From: Pyropia haitanensis
Taxonomy: Eukaryota; Rhodophyta; Bangiophyceae; Bangiales; Bangiaceae
Reading direction: 5' to 3'
DNA length: 64,000 bases
Assembly (NCBI GenBank): GCA_008729055.1
Contig: SDUX01000002.1
Coordinates: 4,491,874 to 4,555,873 of the forward strand
The translations under genes and the position numbers were made by a program. A model generated the notes under the pieces. That model worked only from the letters and a program-made list of their open reading frames with translations, was not told where the DNA came from and did not search any database. Below, piece by piece: positions 19,926 to 30,539 of this stretch. Within the stretch, counting starts at the first letter, position 1, and the number at the start of each line of letters is the position of its first letter.

Positions 19926-21358
19926 GGCTCCCGTCCCATGCACACACGCGTTCTGAGTTTTGAATAGGACCCTTTAGCTGAAATTTGATTAGGCCTGGAC
20001 GAGCTCCCACATTTTCGATACATTTTCAAATGTTTAGAACTCTAGTCAATGATATATATAAATACATAATTTTGCGGTTGTGCTGGGCTTATCAGGCTTT
20101 CCCTTATATTGATTCCTCTATGCTTGCAGCTGCCGCCCCTTCCGCGTCTGACTGGAGAGGCAGCCTCCGCGCGAGCAGCCGCCGACTGACTGCACCCTTC
20201 GGCCGGTAGTGATGCGGAACGCCGCATTCCAACCCAGCGGTCGCTGATGCGGCCGGCGGGCGACGGCCCCTCCCGCCCCGACCGCGGGGCGCACCTTCTG
20301 CCGCCAGGTACCTGCCACCCGGCACCCAGCGCCACCCGCTCGCAGCCCCCGCCGCCCTCTTCCAGCCCGCAACCCCGCCACCAGTCCATCTAATGAACAC
20401 CAGTCTCCAGGATGGTCTGAGGTCACCACTCCCCAGCTAGCGCCCACTCCCTCATTTGCCGCCGTTGGCTCCCGCCGCTAGCCCCTCCCCGCGCCTGCAG
20501 CTGCCGCCGACGCAGGCGGACGCTCTCCGCGGGCTCAGATCTCTCCCCCCACCCGCATACACTTCCGCCCGACGCTATCCCCCAATCCCTCTGTTAGTGG
20601 CCGCCGACCGCCACCAGCCGCCAGCGCGACGGGCGCACACCCTCCACCGGCCGGCAACCGCTGCCGCGCCTGCGGCCACAGGCGACCACCCTTACTACTT
20701 TCTATCCCCGCTGCGAGCTTTGGCAGCGGCAGTCAGTCGCCCCGATCCGGCCGGCGCCGACCTCTCCGACAGTGGAGGCCGCGGCCCGCCACCAACCTCA
20801 ACCCCCGCCGGCAGCTGCTGCCCCCGGCCGCCAACCGCCAGCGCTACCGACACCCAATTTATCATTGCCCGGCGGCCGCCCGCCAGCCTGTGGGCGCTGC
20901 TAGCCGTCACCAGACTTTTTCCCTTTGGCAGACTGCCGTCGCAGCCGGCGGACGCCCCCAACCGGCGAGTGTCCTCACCGTATCATCTACATCATAACCA
21001 GTATTTATATCCATGACAAATTGAAAGCCCAGAAGTGGAACATCTGCAGTCCCCTCGCGTTCCAAAGTACGTCCGTCCAACAGCTAACACTGCAAAAGGT
21101 CTCCACCTATCTCAGTTTTGAAGTGATGTTTCACAAAGCTTGACAGTCATCGAAAACAGCTGTAAGTTGTGTATCCCAGATGTTTTACTGGCTGATGCTG
21201 TTTCAAGCCCGAGCGCTGTGCGCCGCTACATACAGGCTGCGGCTGAGAGCGGTCGACAGCTTGCGCCCCCATCCATCAGTTACACCACGCATCGTCCCCT
21301 CCTTGACTTCTATTGGTGGGATGAAACCGGGCCCTCGTGTGTGCATGGGACGGGAGCC
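19926..21358. mobile_element. non-autonomous TIR DNA transposon, copy 1
   Basis: A 1,433-bp element with 23-bp perfect terminal inverted repeats beginning GGCTCCCGTCCCATGCACAC (19926-19948; inverted at 21336-21358). The left end is AT-richer, with an ATATATATAAATAC stretch near 20050, and the middle is GC-rich. The longest open frame, about 186 codons with a non-ATG start (20456-21016), has no transposase-like motif, so the element is probably non-autonomous. An 8-bp duplication fits hAT and several other cut-and-paste superfamilies, and the TIR alone does not decide which. Confidence 0.85.
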
Positions 21359-21364
21359 GCCCGT

Positions 21365-22797
21365 GGCTCCCGTCCCATGCACACACGCGTTCTGAGTTTT
21401 GAATAGGACCCTTTAGCTGAAATTTGATTAGGCCTGGACGAGCTCCCACATTTTCGATACATTTTCAAATGTTTAGAACTCTAGTCAATGATATATATAA
21501 ATACATAATTTTGCGGTTGTGCTGGGCTTATCAGGCTTTCCCTTATATTGATTCCTCTATGCTTGCAGCTGCCGCCCCTTCCGCGTCTGACTGGAGAGGC
21601 AGCCTCCGCGCGAGCAGCCGCCGACTGACTGCACCCTTCGGCCGGTAGTGATGCGGAACGCCGCATTCCAACCCAGCGGTCGCTGATGCGGCCGGCGGGC
21701 GACGGCCCCTCCCGCCCCGACCGCGGGGCGCACCTTCTGCCGCCAGGTACCTGCCACCCGGCACCCAGCGCCACCCGCTCGCAGCCCCCGCCGCCCTCTT
21801 CCAGCCCGCAACCCCGCCACCAGTCCATCTAATGAACACCAGTCTCCAGGATGGTCTGAGGTCACCACTCCCCAGCTAGCGCCCACTCCCTCATTTGCCG
21901 CCGTTGGCTCCCGCCGCTAGCCCCTCCCCGCGCCTGCAGCTGCCGCCGACGCAGGCGGACGCTCTCCGCGGGCTCAGATCTCTCCCCCCACCCGCATACA
22001 CTTCCGCCCGACGCTATCCCCCAATCCCTCTGTTAGTGGCCGCCGACCGCCACCAGCCGCCAGCGCGACGGGCGCACACCCTCCACCGGCCGGCAACCGC
22101 TGCCGCGCCTGCGGCCACAGGCGACCACCCTTACTACTTTCTATCCCCGCTGCGAGCTTTGGCAGCGGCAGTCAGTCGCCCCGATCCGGCCGGCGCCGAC
22201 CTCTCCGACAGTGGAGGCCGCGGCCCGCCACCAACCTCAACCCCCGCCGGCAGCTGCTGCCCCCGGCCGCCAACCGCCAGCGCTACCGACACCCAATTTA
22301 TCATTGCCCGGCGGCCGCCCGCCAGCCTGTGGGCGCTGCTAGCCGTCACCAGACTTTTTCCCTTTGGCAGACTGCCGTCGCAGCCGGCGGACGCCCCCAA
22401 CCGGCGAGTGTCCTCACCGTATCATCTACATCATAACCAGTATTTATATCCATGACAAATTGAAAGCCCAGAAGTGGAACATCTGCAGTCCCCTCGCGTT
22501 CCAAAGTACGTCCGTCCAACAGCTAACACTGCAAAAGGTCTCCACCTATCTCAGTTTTGAAGTGATGTTTCACAAAGCTTGACAGTCATCGAAAACAGCT
22601 GTAAGTTGTGTATCCCAGATGTTTTACTGGCTGATGCTGTTTCAAGCCCGAGCGCTGTGCGCCGCTACATACAGGCTGCGGCTGAGAGCGGTCGACAGCT
22701 TGCGCCCCCATCCATCAGTTACACCACGCATCGTCCCCTCCTTGACTTCTATTGGTGGGATGAAACCGGGCCCTCGTGTGTGCATGGGACGGGAGCC
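21365..22797. mobile_element. TIR transposon, copy 2
   Basis: Same length, termini and internal frames as copy 1. It is preceded and followed by the 6-nt spacer GCCCGT rather than the full 8-bp duplication. Confidence 0.85.
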
Positions 22798-22803
22798 GCC
22801 CGT

Positions 22804-24236
22804 GGCTCCCGTCCCATGCACACACGCGTTCTGAGTTTTGAATAGGACCCTTTAGCTGAAATTTGATTAGGCCTGGACGAGCTCCCACATTTTCGATACA
22901 TTTTCAAATGTTTAGAACTCTAGTCAATGATATATATAAATACATAATTTTGCGGTTGTGCTGGGCTTATCAGGCTTTCCCTTATATTGATTCCTCTATG
23001 CTTGCAGCTGCCGCCCCTTCCGCGTCTGACTGGAGAGGCAGCCTCCGCGCGAGCAGCCGCCGACTGACTGCACCCTTCGGCCGGTAGTGATGCGGAACGC
23101 CGCATTCCAACCCAGCGGTCGCTGATGCGGCCGGCGGGCGACGGCCCCTCCCGCCCCGACCGCGGGGCGCACCTTCTGCCGCCAGGTACCTGCCACCCGG
23201 CACCCAGCGCCACCCGCTCGCAGCCCCCGCCGCCCTCTTCCAGCCCGCAACCCCGCCACCAGTCCATCTAATGAACACCAGTCTCCAGGATGGTCTGAGG
23301 TCACCACTCCCCAGCTAGCGCCCACTCCCTCATTTGCCGCCGTTGGCTCCCGCCGCTAGCCCCTCCCCGCGCCTGCAGCTGCCGCCGACGCAGGCGGACG
23401 CTCTCCGCGGGCTCAGATCTCTCCCCCCACCCGCATACACTTCCGCCCGACGCTATCCCCCAATCCCTCTGTTAGTGGCCGCCGACCGCCACCAGCCGCC
23501 AGCGCGACGGGCGCACACCCTCCACCGGCCGGCAACCGCTGCCGCGCCTGCGGCCACAGGCGACCACCCTTACTACTTTCTATCCCCGCTGCGAGCTTTG
23601 GCAGCGGCAGTCAGTCGCCCCGATCCGGCCGGCGCCGACCTCTCCGACAGTGGAGGCCGCGGCCCGCCACCAACCTCAACCCCCGCCGGCAGCTGCTGCC
23701 CCCGGCCGCCAACCGCCAGCGCTACCGACACCCAATTTATCATTGCCCGGCGGCCGCCCGCCAGCCTGTGGGCGCTGCTAGCCGTCACCAGACTTTTTCC
23801 CTTTGGCAGACTGCCGTCGCAGCCGGCGGACGCCCCCAACCGGCGAGTGTCCTCACCGTATCATCTACATCATAACCAGTATTTATATCCATGACAAATT
23901 GAAAGCCCAGAAGTGGAACATCTGCAGTCCCCTCGCGTTCCAAAGTACGTCCGTCCAACAGCTAACACTGCAAAAGGTCTCCACCTATCTCAGTTTTGAA
24001 GTGATGTTTCACAAAGCTTGACAGTCATCGAAAACAGCTGTAAGTTGTGTATCCCAGATGTTTTACTGGCTGATGCTGTTTCAAGCCCGAGCGCTGTGCG
24101 CCGCTACATACAGGCTGCGGCTGAGAGCGGTCGACAGCTTGCGCCCCCATCCATCAGTTACACCACGCATCGTCCCCTCCTTGACTTCTATTGGTGGGAT
24201 GAAACCGGGCCCTCGTGTGTGCATGGGACGGGAGCC
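22804..24236. mobile_element. TIR transposon, copy 3
   Basis: Same length, termini and internal frames as copy 1, with the same GCCCGT spacer on each side. Confidence 0.85.
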
Positions 24237-24242
24237 GCCCGT

Positions 24243-25675
24243 GGCTCCCGTCCCATGCACACACGCGTTCTGAGTTTTGAATAGGACCCTTTAGCTGAAA
24301 TTTGATTAGGCCTGGACGAGCTCCCACATTTTCGATACATTTTCAAATGTTTAGAACTCTAGTCAATGATATATATAAATACATAATTTTGCGGTTGTGC
24401 TGGGCTTATCAGGCTTTCCCTTATATTGATTCCTCTATGCTTGCAGCTGCCGCCCCTTCCGCGTCTGACTGGAGAGGCAGCCTCCGCGCGAGCAGCCGCC
24501 GACTGACTGCACCCTTCGGCCGGTAGTGATGCGGAACGCCGCATTCCAACCCAGCGGTCGCTGATGCGGCCGGCGGGCGACGGCCCCTCCCGCCCCGACC
24601 GCGGGGCGCACCTTCTGCCGCCAGGTACCTGCCACCCGGCACCCAGCGCCACCCGCTCGCAGCCCCCGCCGCCCTCTTCCAGCCCGCAACCCCGCCACCA
24701 GTCCATCTAATGAACACCAGTCTCCAGGATGGTCTGAGGTCACCACTCCCCAGCTAGCGCCCACTCCCTCATTTGCCGCCGTTGGCTCCCGCCGCTAGCC
24801 CCTCCCCGCGCCTGCAGCTGCCGCCGACGCAGGCGGACGCTCTCCGCGGGCTCAGATCTCTCCCCCCACCCGCATACACTTCCGCCCGACGCTATCCCCC
24901 AATCCCTCTGTTAGTGGCCGCCGACCGCCACCAGCCGCCAGCGCGACGGGCGCACACCCTCCACCGGCCGGCAACCGCTGCCGCGCCTGCGGCCACAGGC
25001 GACCACCCTTACTACTTTCTATCCCCGCTGCGAGCTTTGGCAGCGGCAGTCAGTCGCCCCGATCCGGCCGGCGCCGACCTCTCCGACAGTGGAGGCCGCG
25101 GCCCGCCACCAACCTCAACCCCCGCCGGCAGCTGCTGCCCCCGGCCGCCAACCGCCAGCGCTACCGACACCCAATTTATCATTGCCCGGCGGCCGCCCGC
25201 CAGCCTGTGGGCGCTGCTAGCCGTCACCAGACTTTTTCCCTTTGGCAGACTGCCGTCGCAGCCGGCGGACGCCCCCAACCGGCGAGTGTCCTCACCGTAT
25301 CATCTACATCATAACCAGTATTTATATCCATGACAAATTGAAAGCCCAGAAGTGGAACATCTGCAGTCCCCTCGCGTTCCAAAGTACGTCCGTCCAACAG
25401 CTAACACTGCAAAAGGTCTCCACCTATCTCAGTTTTGAAGTGATGTTTCACAAAGCTTGACAGTCATCGAAAACAGCTGTAAGTTGTGTATCCCAGATGT
25501 TTTACTGGCTGATGCTGTTTCAAGCCCGAGCGCTGTGCGCCGCTACATACAGGCTGCGGCTGAGAGCGGTCGACAGCTTGCGCCCCCATCCATCAGTTAC
25601 ACCACGCATCGTCCCCTCCTTGACTTCTATTGGTGGGATGAAACCGGGCCCTCGTGTGTGCATGGGACGGGAGCC
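24243..25675. mobile_element. TIR transposon, copy 4
   Basis: Same length, termini and internal frames as copy 1, with the same GCCCGT spacer on each side. Confidence 0.85.
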
Positions 25676-25681
25676 GCCCGT

Positions 25682-27114
25682 GGCTCCCGTCCCATGCACA
25701 CACGCGTTCTGAGTTTTGAATAGGACCCTTTAGCTGAAATTTGATTAGGCCTGGACGAGCTCCCACATTTTCGATACATTTTCAAATGTTTAGAACTCTA
25801 GTCAATGATATATATAAATACATAATTTTGCGGTTGTGCTGGGCTTATCAGGCTTTCCCTTATATTGATTCCTCTATGCTTGCAGCTGCCGCCCCTTCCG
25901 CGTCTGACTGGAGAGGCAGCCTCCGCGCGAGCAGCCGCCGACTGACTGCACCCTTCGGCCGGTAGTGATGCGGAACGCCGCATTCCAACCCAGCGGTCGC
26001 TGATGCGGCCGGCGGGCGACGGCCCCTCCCGCCCCGACCGCGGGGCGCACCTTCTGCCGCCAGGTACCTGCCACCCGGCACCCAGCGCCACCCGCTCGCA
26101 GCCCCCGCCGCCCTCTTCCAGCCCGCAACCCCGCCACCAGTCCATCTAATGAACACCAGTCTCCAGGATGGTCTGAGGTCACCACTCCCCAGCTAGCGCC
26201 CACTCCCTCATTTGCCGCCGTTGGCTCCCGCCGCTAGCCCCTCCCCGCGCCTGCAGCTGCCGCCGACGCAGGCGGACGCTCTCCGCGGGCTCAGATCTCT
26301 CCCCCCACCCGCATACACTTCCGCCCGACGCTATCCCCCAATCCCTCTGTTAGTGGCCGCCGACCGCCACCAGCCGCCAGCGCGACGGGCGCACACCCTC
26401 CACCGGCCGGCAACCGCTGCCGCGCCTGCGGCCACAGGCGACCACCCTTACTACTTTCTATCCCCGCTGCGAGCTTTGGCAGCGGCAGTCAGTCGCCCCG
26501 ATCCGGCCGGCGCCGACCTCTCCGACAGTGGAGGCCGCGGCCCGCCACCAACCTCAACCCCCGCCGGCAGCTGCTGCCCCCGGCCGCCAACCGCCAGCGC
26601 TACCGACACCCAATTTATCATTGCCCGGCGGCCGCCCGCCAGCCTGTGGGCGCTGCTAGCCGTCACCAGACTTTTTCCCTTTGGCAGACTGCCGTCGCAG
26701 CCGGCGGACGCCCCCAACCGGCGAGTGTCCTCACCGTATCATCTACATCATAACCAGTATTTATATCCATGACAAATTGAAAGCCCAGAAGTGGAACATC
26801 TGCAGTCCCCTCGCGTTCCAAAGTACGTCCGTCCAACAGCTAACACTGCAAAAGGTCTCCACCTATCTCAGTTTTGAAGTGATGTTTCACAAAGCTTGAC
26901 AGTCATCGAAAACAGCTGTAAGTTGTGTATCCCAGATGTTTTACTGGCTGATGCTGTTTCAAGCCCGAGCGCTGTGCGCCGCTACATACAGGCTGCGGCT
27001 GAGAGCGGTCGACAGCTTGCGCCCCCATCCATCAGTTACACCACGCATCGTCCCCTCCTTGACTTCTATTGGTGGGATGAAACCGGGCCCTCGTGTGTGC
27101 ATGGGACGGGAGCC
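25682..27114. mobile_element. TIR transposon, copy 5
   Basis: Same length and termini as copy 1. It is followed directly by the complete 8-bp GCCCGTTG duplication and then unique flanking DNA. Confidence 0.85.
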
Positions 27115-27122
27115 GCCCGTTG
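27115..27122. repeat. right target-site duplication GCCCGTTG
   Basis: Exact match to the 8 bp at 19918-19925 on the other side of the array. Confidence 0.85.
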
Positions 27123-28127
27123 CAGGTCAGCCTCCCTCGCGCCAGACACAGGCGGTTTGACTTCTCGTTGGAGTCTCCCCCCGTCCGTATTTACTATTCC
27201 AGTCGTCGCTTGCACGGACGACGTTGCATACTTTCACAAAAGTGCCTTTACTTGATTCACAGAGTACATGGGAACTTACCTGTGCTTGGCGCCAGCTGTG
27301 TGGTATCGACGCGGGAGCGGAGCGCCAAACAGGGCGGGCGCGCCCCGCCCACTGCGGCTAGCCGCGCTCCCCATCTCCCGCGCGCTACGGCGCCGCCTTG
27401 CACGCATCGCTTAGGCCAAGACCTGGACGACGTCCATGTGGCGGTCCCCAACCGCTCCTACCGTGCGCACACGCCGCCGGTCGAGCCGTCCAACCGGTTC
27501 CCCTTGCCGGCCGTCGCTGGACGTGGCCATTGCGGGGACTGCGTCGCTGCCACTGCCGCGGAGCGCCGAGGACGTGGTGGCGCTGGCGGCGGCGGCGCTC
27601 TCGCTGCGAGGCCGGCGGCACCCCGCATGCTCTCTCTGGAGGGTGTGTGCCGGTGGGCGCCGCCGTTGCCGCGTGCCAGGACGAGTGCGTGGCGGCCGCG
27701 GCGCCCGCCCTGGGCGCGTCCGATCAGTTGCATGCCGGGTGGTGTCGCGGGTGGAGGTGGACGCACCCGGGGGCGCGGTGCGGCTGCCCGCCGTCTGGCC
27801 GCAGCTGCTGGACGTGACCGCACTCGGTGGGCGCAGGCGACCGCGTCCCGCTGTTTCCAACGCGAGCCTCGGCGCGGCGGACGTTGCACGGCTCACCGAT
27901 TCCACCACCGAGGGCGGCGGGCCACATAGGCAGGCGCGACGGTGGTGCCGACGGCCGAGTCGTTCACAGCCGTCCACTGGGACGCCCGCTTCCATCCCAA
28001 CTGTGACTACAGCGGCGGGGAGGGGGGGGGTGGCTTCAGAGCGCCGCATCGCCGTGAGGGTCGTGGTAGGGGCGGCCTCGGCGCCGCGCCGGTGGTGCAG
28101 CCGGCCAAGGCGCACGCTGGCCACGAC

Positions 28128-28177
<50 letters not shown>

Positions 28178-28879
28178 AGCCGAGACGGAACGCCTTTGCC
28201 GGGTGTTGGGTTTCTATGGCAAAGGGGGGGGTGGGGCAAGCGGCGGGCGTCGGTGGCGGCAGCGGCTGCTTGAATGGCGCTGGCGCCCGCGTTGGCTCGG
28301 ACGGCGCGGGCGCCGGCGTCGGCACGGACGGCGGTTGCGCCGCCGTCAGCCCGCCGCCGCCGCCGCCGGCCGGCGGCGGTTCTTCGTCGCCCACCACCGT
28401 CGCGGCGGGTGGCGGTGCCGCCGGCAGCAGCTGGTCCCGCAAGCGCCCAACCTTCCTGCGGCAGCTGCAGTGAGACGGCCGCCGCTCGAATGAATCCCGC
28501 GTGGCGCCCGCTTCCACGGCGCGGATGGGCGGCCTTGCACTTGCGGTTTTCGGCCTGATCCAAGGCAGTGTACAGTACAGTACGTAGTGGCCTCTGCGTG
28601 GGTCGCGTGTGGGATCTCTTACAGTGGCGTCGTGCGCCGCGCTCGGCGCCAGCGGTGGCTCGGACCGCACGCCGCTGCTTCCAACCACCCCGCCGCGGCG
28701 CATCATGCGGTCGGATGTACCGCCTGGCTGCAGACCTTTGGCGGCTCCGTCCCGCCCACGGCGCGAACTCGGGGGACCGTCCCCCCCCTCCCTTTGTCGG
28801 GGCGTGCGGAGCTCCGCACCGCCGAGCCGCCGTCCCTCCCCCCTCCCCGTCGTCCCCCTCCATTCCCCCCTCTGCGCCG
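27123..28879. other. intergenic with fragmentary coding-like sequence, no intact gene
   Basis: It opens with a moderately GC stretch (27123-27300). Short protein-like fragments then appear in shifting plus-strand frames, for example LPAVWPQLLDVTALGG (about 27781-27830) and AESFTAVHWDARFHPNC (about 27951-28002). They do not join into one frame and I recognise no family. A CGG/GGC triplet run lies at about 28127-28176. The last 300 bp is the presumed 5' flank of the DHRS12-like gene. Confidence 0.35.
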
Positions 28880-30262
28880 ATGGGCGGCTTTGCCGGCGGC
28901 CTCCGCCGTCTCGGCCCCCTCCGGCTGTCTGCCCTGGCCGCCGCGGGCACGACGGCGACCATCCTCGCCGCCTCCCCCCCCACCCGCCGGTCGCTCATGT
29001 CGACGGTCGGCGCCGCCGCGCGGGCGGCGCAGTTCCTCGCCACCGGCTCCGTGCGCTACACGGCCGGCGCGTACGCCGCGGCGGCGCGGCGGTGGGCGGC
29101 CGACGGGACGGACGCGGCGGTCGCGGCCGCCGCCCTCGCCGGCAAGCACTATGTGGTGAGCGGCGCCAACGCGGGGCTGGGCCTGGAGGTGGCGCGGGGG
29201 CTCGCCGCCCGCGGCGGCGTCGTGCACCTGCTGTGCCGCTCCGAGGCGCGCGGCCGGGCGGCGCTCGAGGAGCTCGTCATTGACGGCGCCGCCGCCGCCG
29301 CGGCGGGCGGTGACGTGGACCGCGCGGCGGCCGAGGCGGACCTCCGCCGCCGCGTCCTGCTGCACGTCGTGGACATCTCGTCGCTCGCATCGATCGACAC
29401 GTTTGCGGCGGGCTACCTCGCCGACGGCACGCCCCTCCACGGGCTCGTCAACAACGCGGGGGTGATGCTCGACACGGTCATCCCGTCGGCCGACGGCCTC
29501 GAGTCGGTGTTTGCGACCAACACGCTCGGCACGTTTGCGCTGACCGAGCGGCTGCTGCCGGCGGCGGTTGCGACGCCGGGGCCGTCCGTCGTTGTCGTCG
29601 TGTCGTCGGCGGGGATGCTCACCGCGGACTTGGAGGTGGACGGCGTCGCCGCCGCCGCGGCGGTGGCCGACGGCAGCCCGCGGGCGTCGGCTGCCGCCGC
29701 GGGCCGCGCGCCGCTGGTGGCGGGCGCGCGCCAAGACGGCGCCGCCGCGTACGCGGTGACCAAGCGGCAGCAGCTGGCGCTCGTCGAGGCGTGGGCGGCG
29801 GCCGCCCCCCCCGGCGTGGCGTTCCACGCGTGCCACCCGGGCTGGGCCGACACGGGCGGCGTCCGCACGTCCATGCCCGGCTTCCACCGCGTCTTTGAGC
29901 GCCGCCTGCGGACGCCCGCACAGGGCGCCGACACGCCCCTGTGGCTGGCCATTGTCGGCACCGCCACCGCCACCACCGCCGCCGCCACGGCCGCCACCGC
30001 CGCCGCCGAGGGGGGGGTGCCGCCGCTGCCGCCGCCGCCGCCGCTGCCGCCGCCAGTGGGTGGCGGCGGCGGCGGCGGGGAGGTGGAGGCGGACCCGTGG
30101 GCGGCGGCGCGGGCGCGCCTCGGCAGCGGCGGCTTTTGGTTTGACCGTGCCCCGGCCGCCAAGCACCTGTGGCTGGGCGGGACGGGGTATGATGACGGCG
30201 CGCCGGCGGCGCTGGTGGCTGAGCTGCGGGCGCTGATGGGCGCCAAGGGGCGGGGGGAGTAG
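28880..30262 (+). CDS. DHRS12: DHRS12-like short-chain dehydrogenase/reductase
   Basis: 460 residues, uninterrupted, starting at the ATG at 28880. A second Met at 28997 (MSTVGAAARAAQF) is a possible start if the first 39 residues are a targeting peptide. The N-terminal FLATGSVRYTAGAYAAAARRW matches the DHRS12-specific leader before the Rossmann fold. SDR motifs follow in order: VVSGANAGLGLEVARGLA (about residues 92-109, dinucleotide binding), HVVDISSLASID, LVNNAGVM, VVVSSAGML (catalytic Ser) and YAVTKRQQ (catalytic Tyr and Lys). The family-specific CHPGWADTGGVRTSMPGFH and AQGADTPLWLA come next, then, after a Pro/Gly-rich insert, GGFWFDRAPAAKHL. The protein is longer than the roughly 320-residue animal form because of the N-terminal extension and this insert. 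The physiological substrate of DHRS12 is not established. It stands alone, with no frame breaks. Confidence 0.88.
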   Translation: MGGFAGGLRRLGPLRLSALAAAGTTATILAASPPTRRSLMSTVGAAARAAQFLATGSVRYTAGAYAAAARRWAADGTDAAVAAAALAGKHYVVSGANAGLGLEVARGLAARGGVVHLLCRSEARGRAALEELVIDGAAAAAAGGDVDRAAAEADLRRRVLLHVVDISSLASIDTFAAGYLADGTPLHGLVNNAGVMLDTVIPSADGLESVFATNTLGTFALTERLLPAAVATPGPSVVVVVSSAGMLTADLEVDGVAAAAAVADGSPRASAAAAGRAPLVAGARQDGAAAYAVTKRQQLALVEAWAAAAPPGVAFHACHPGWADTGGVRTSMPGFHRVFERRLRTPAQGADTPLWLAIVGTATATTAAATAATAAAEGGVPPLPPPPPLPPPVGGGGGGGEVEADPWAAARARLGSGGFWFDRAPAAKHLWLGGTGYDDGAPAALVAELRALMGAKGRGE

Positions 30263-30539
30263 GACGGCTGGGTCCCGCCGCCGGGGTCGGGGTTGGTGTC
30301 CCGCGTTGCGTTTTCTTGGAGCCCGACGCGGGATGCGCGCCGTGCAGCCCGGCAAGATGTGAGGGTGACGGGCGCGGTCGTCCGACTCGTTGGGACATGT
30401 ATATGTGTTGTTTGTTCCGAGGCCCGTTGTGTTCCTTCCGGTTTGTGTGCCTTGAGACGAGAAGATGCACAGTTTGAGAGGATATGAGGGACCATCCGTC
30501 AGTGGGCCGCCACCGCGTGCTGCTCCCCCGACGCCCATT

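Larger units (their letters stand above)
19926..27114. repeat. tandem array: five copies of a 1,433-bp TIR element, period 1,439 bp
   Basis: Five head-to-tail copies start at 19926, 21365, 22804, 24243 and 25682, separated by the same 6-nt spacer GCCCGT. I found no difference between copies in the stretches I compared, and every open frame on both strands recurs unchanged. The array is bordered by an 8-bp duplication. The sequence is much less GC-rich at the ends of each unit than in the flanking DNA. Confidence 0.93.

Noticed and set aside
20456..21016. 186-codon frame inside each transposon copy as a transposase gene
   Set aside because: It has a non-ATG start and Pro/Ala-rich translation, with no DDE-like spacing, zinc finger or HTH. 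Its repetition in all copies only reflects copy identity.
19926..27114. Satellite DNA or rDNA-spacer interpretation of the tandem array
   Set aside because: Each unit has perfect terminal inverted repeats and the array is bordered by an 8-bp duplication, which points to a transposon. No rRNA-like sequence is present.
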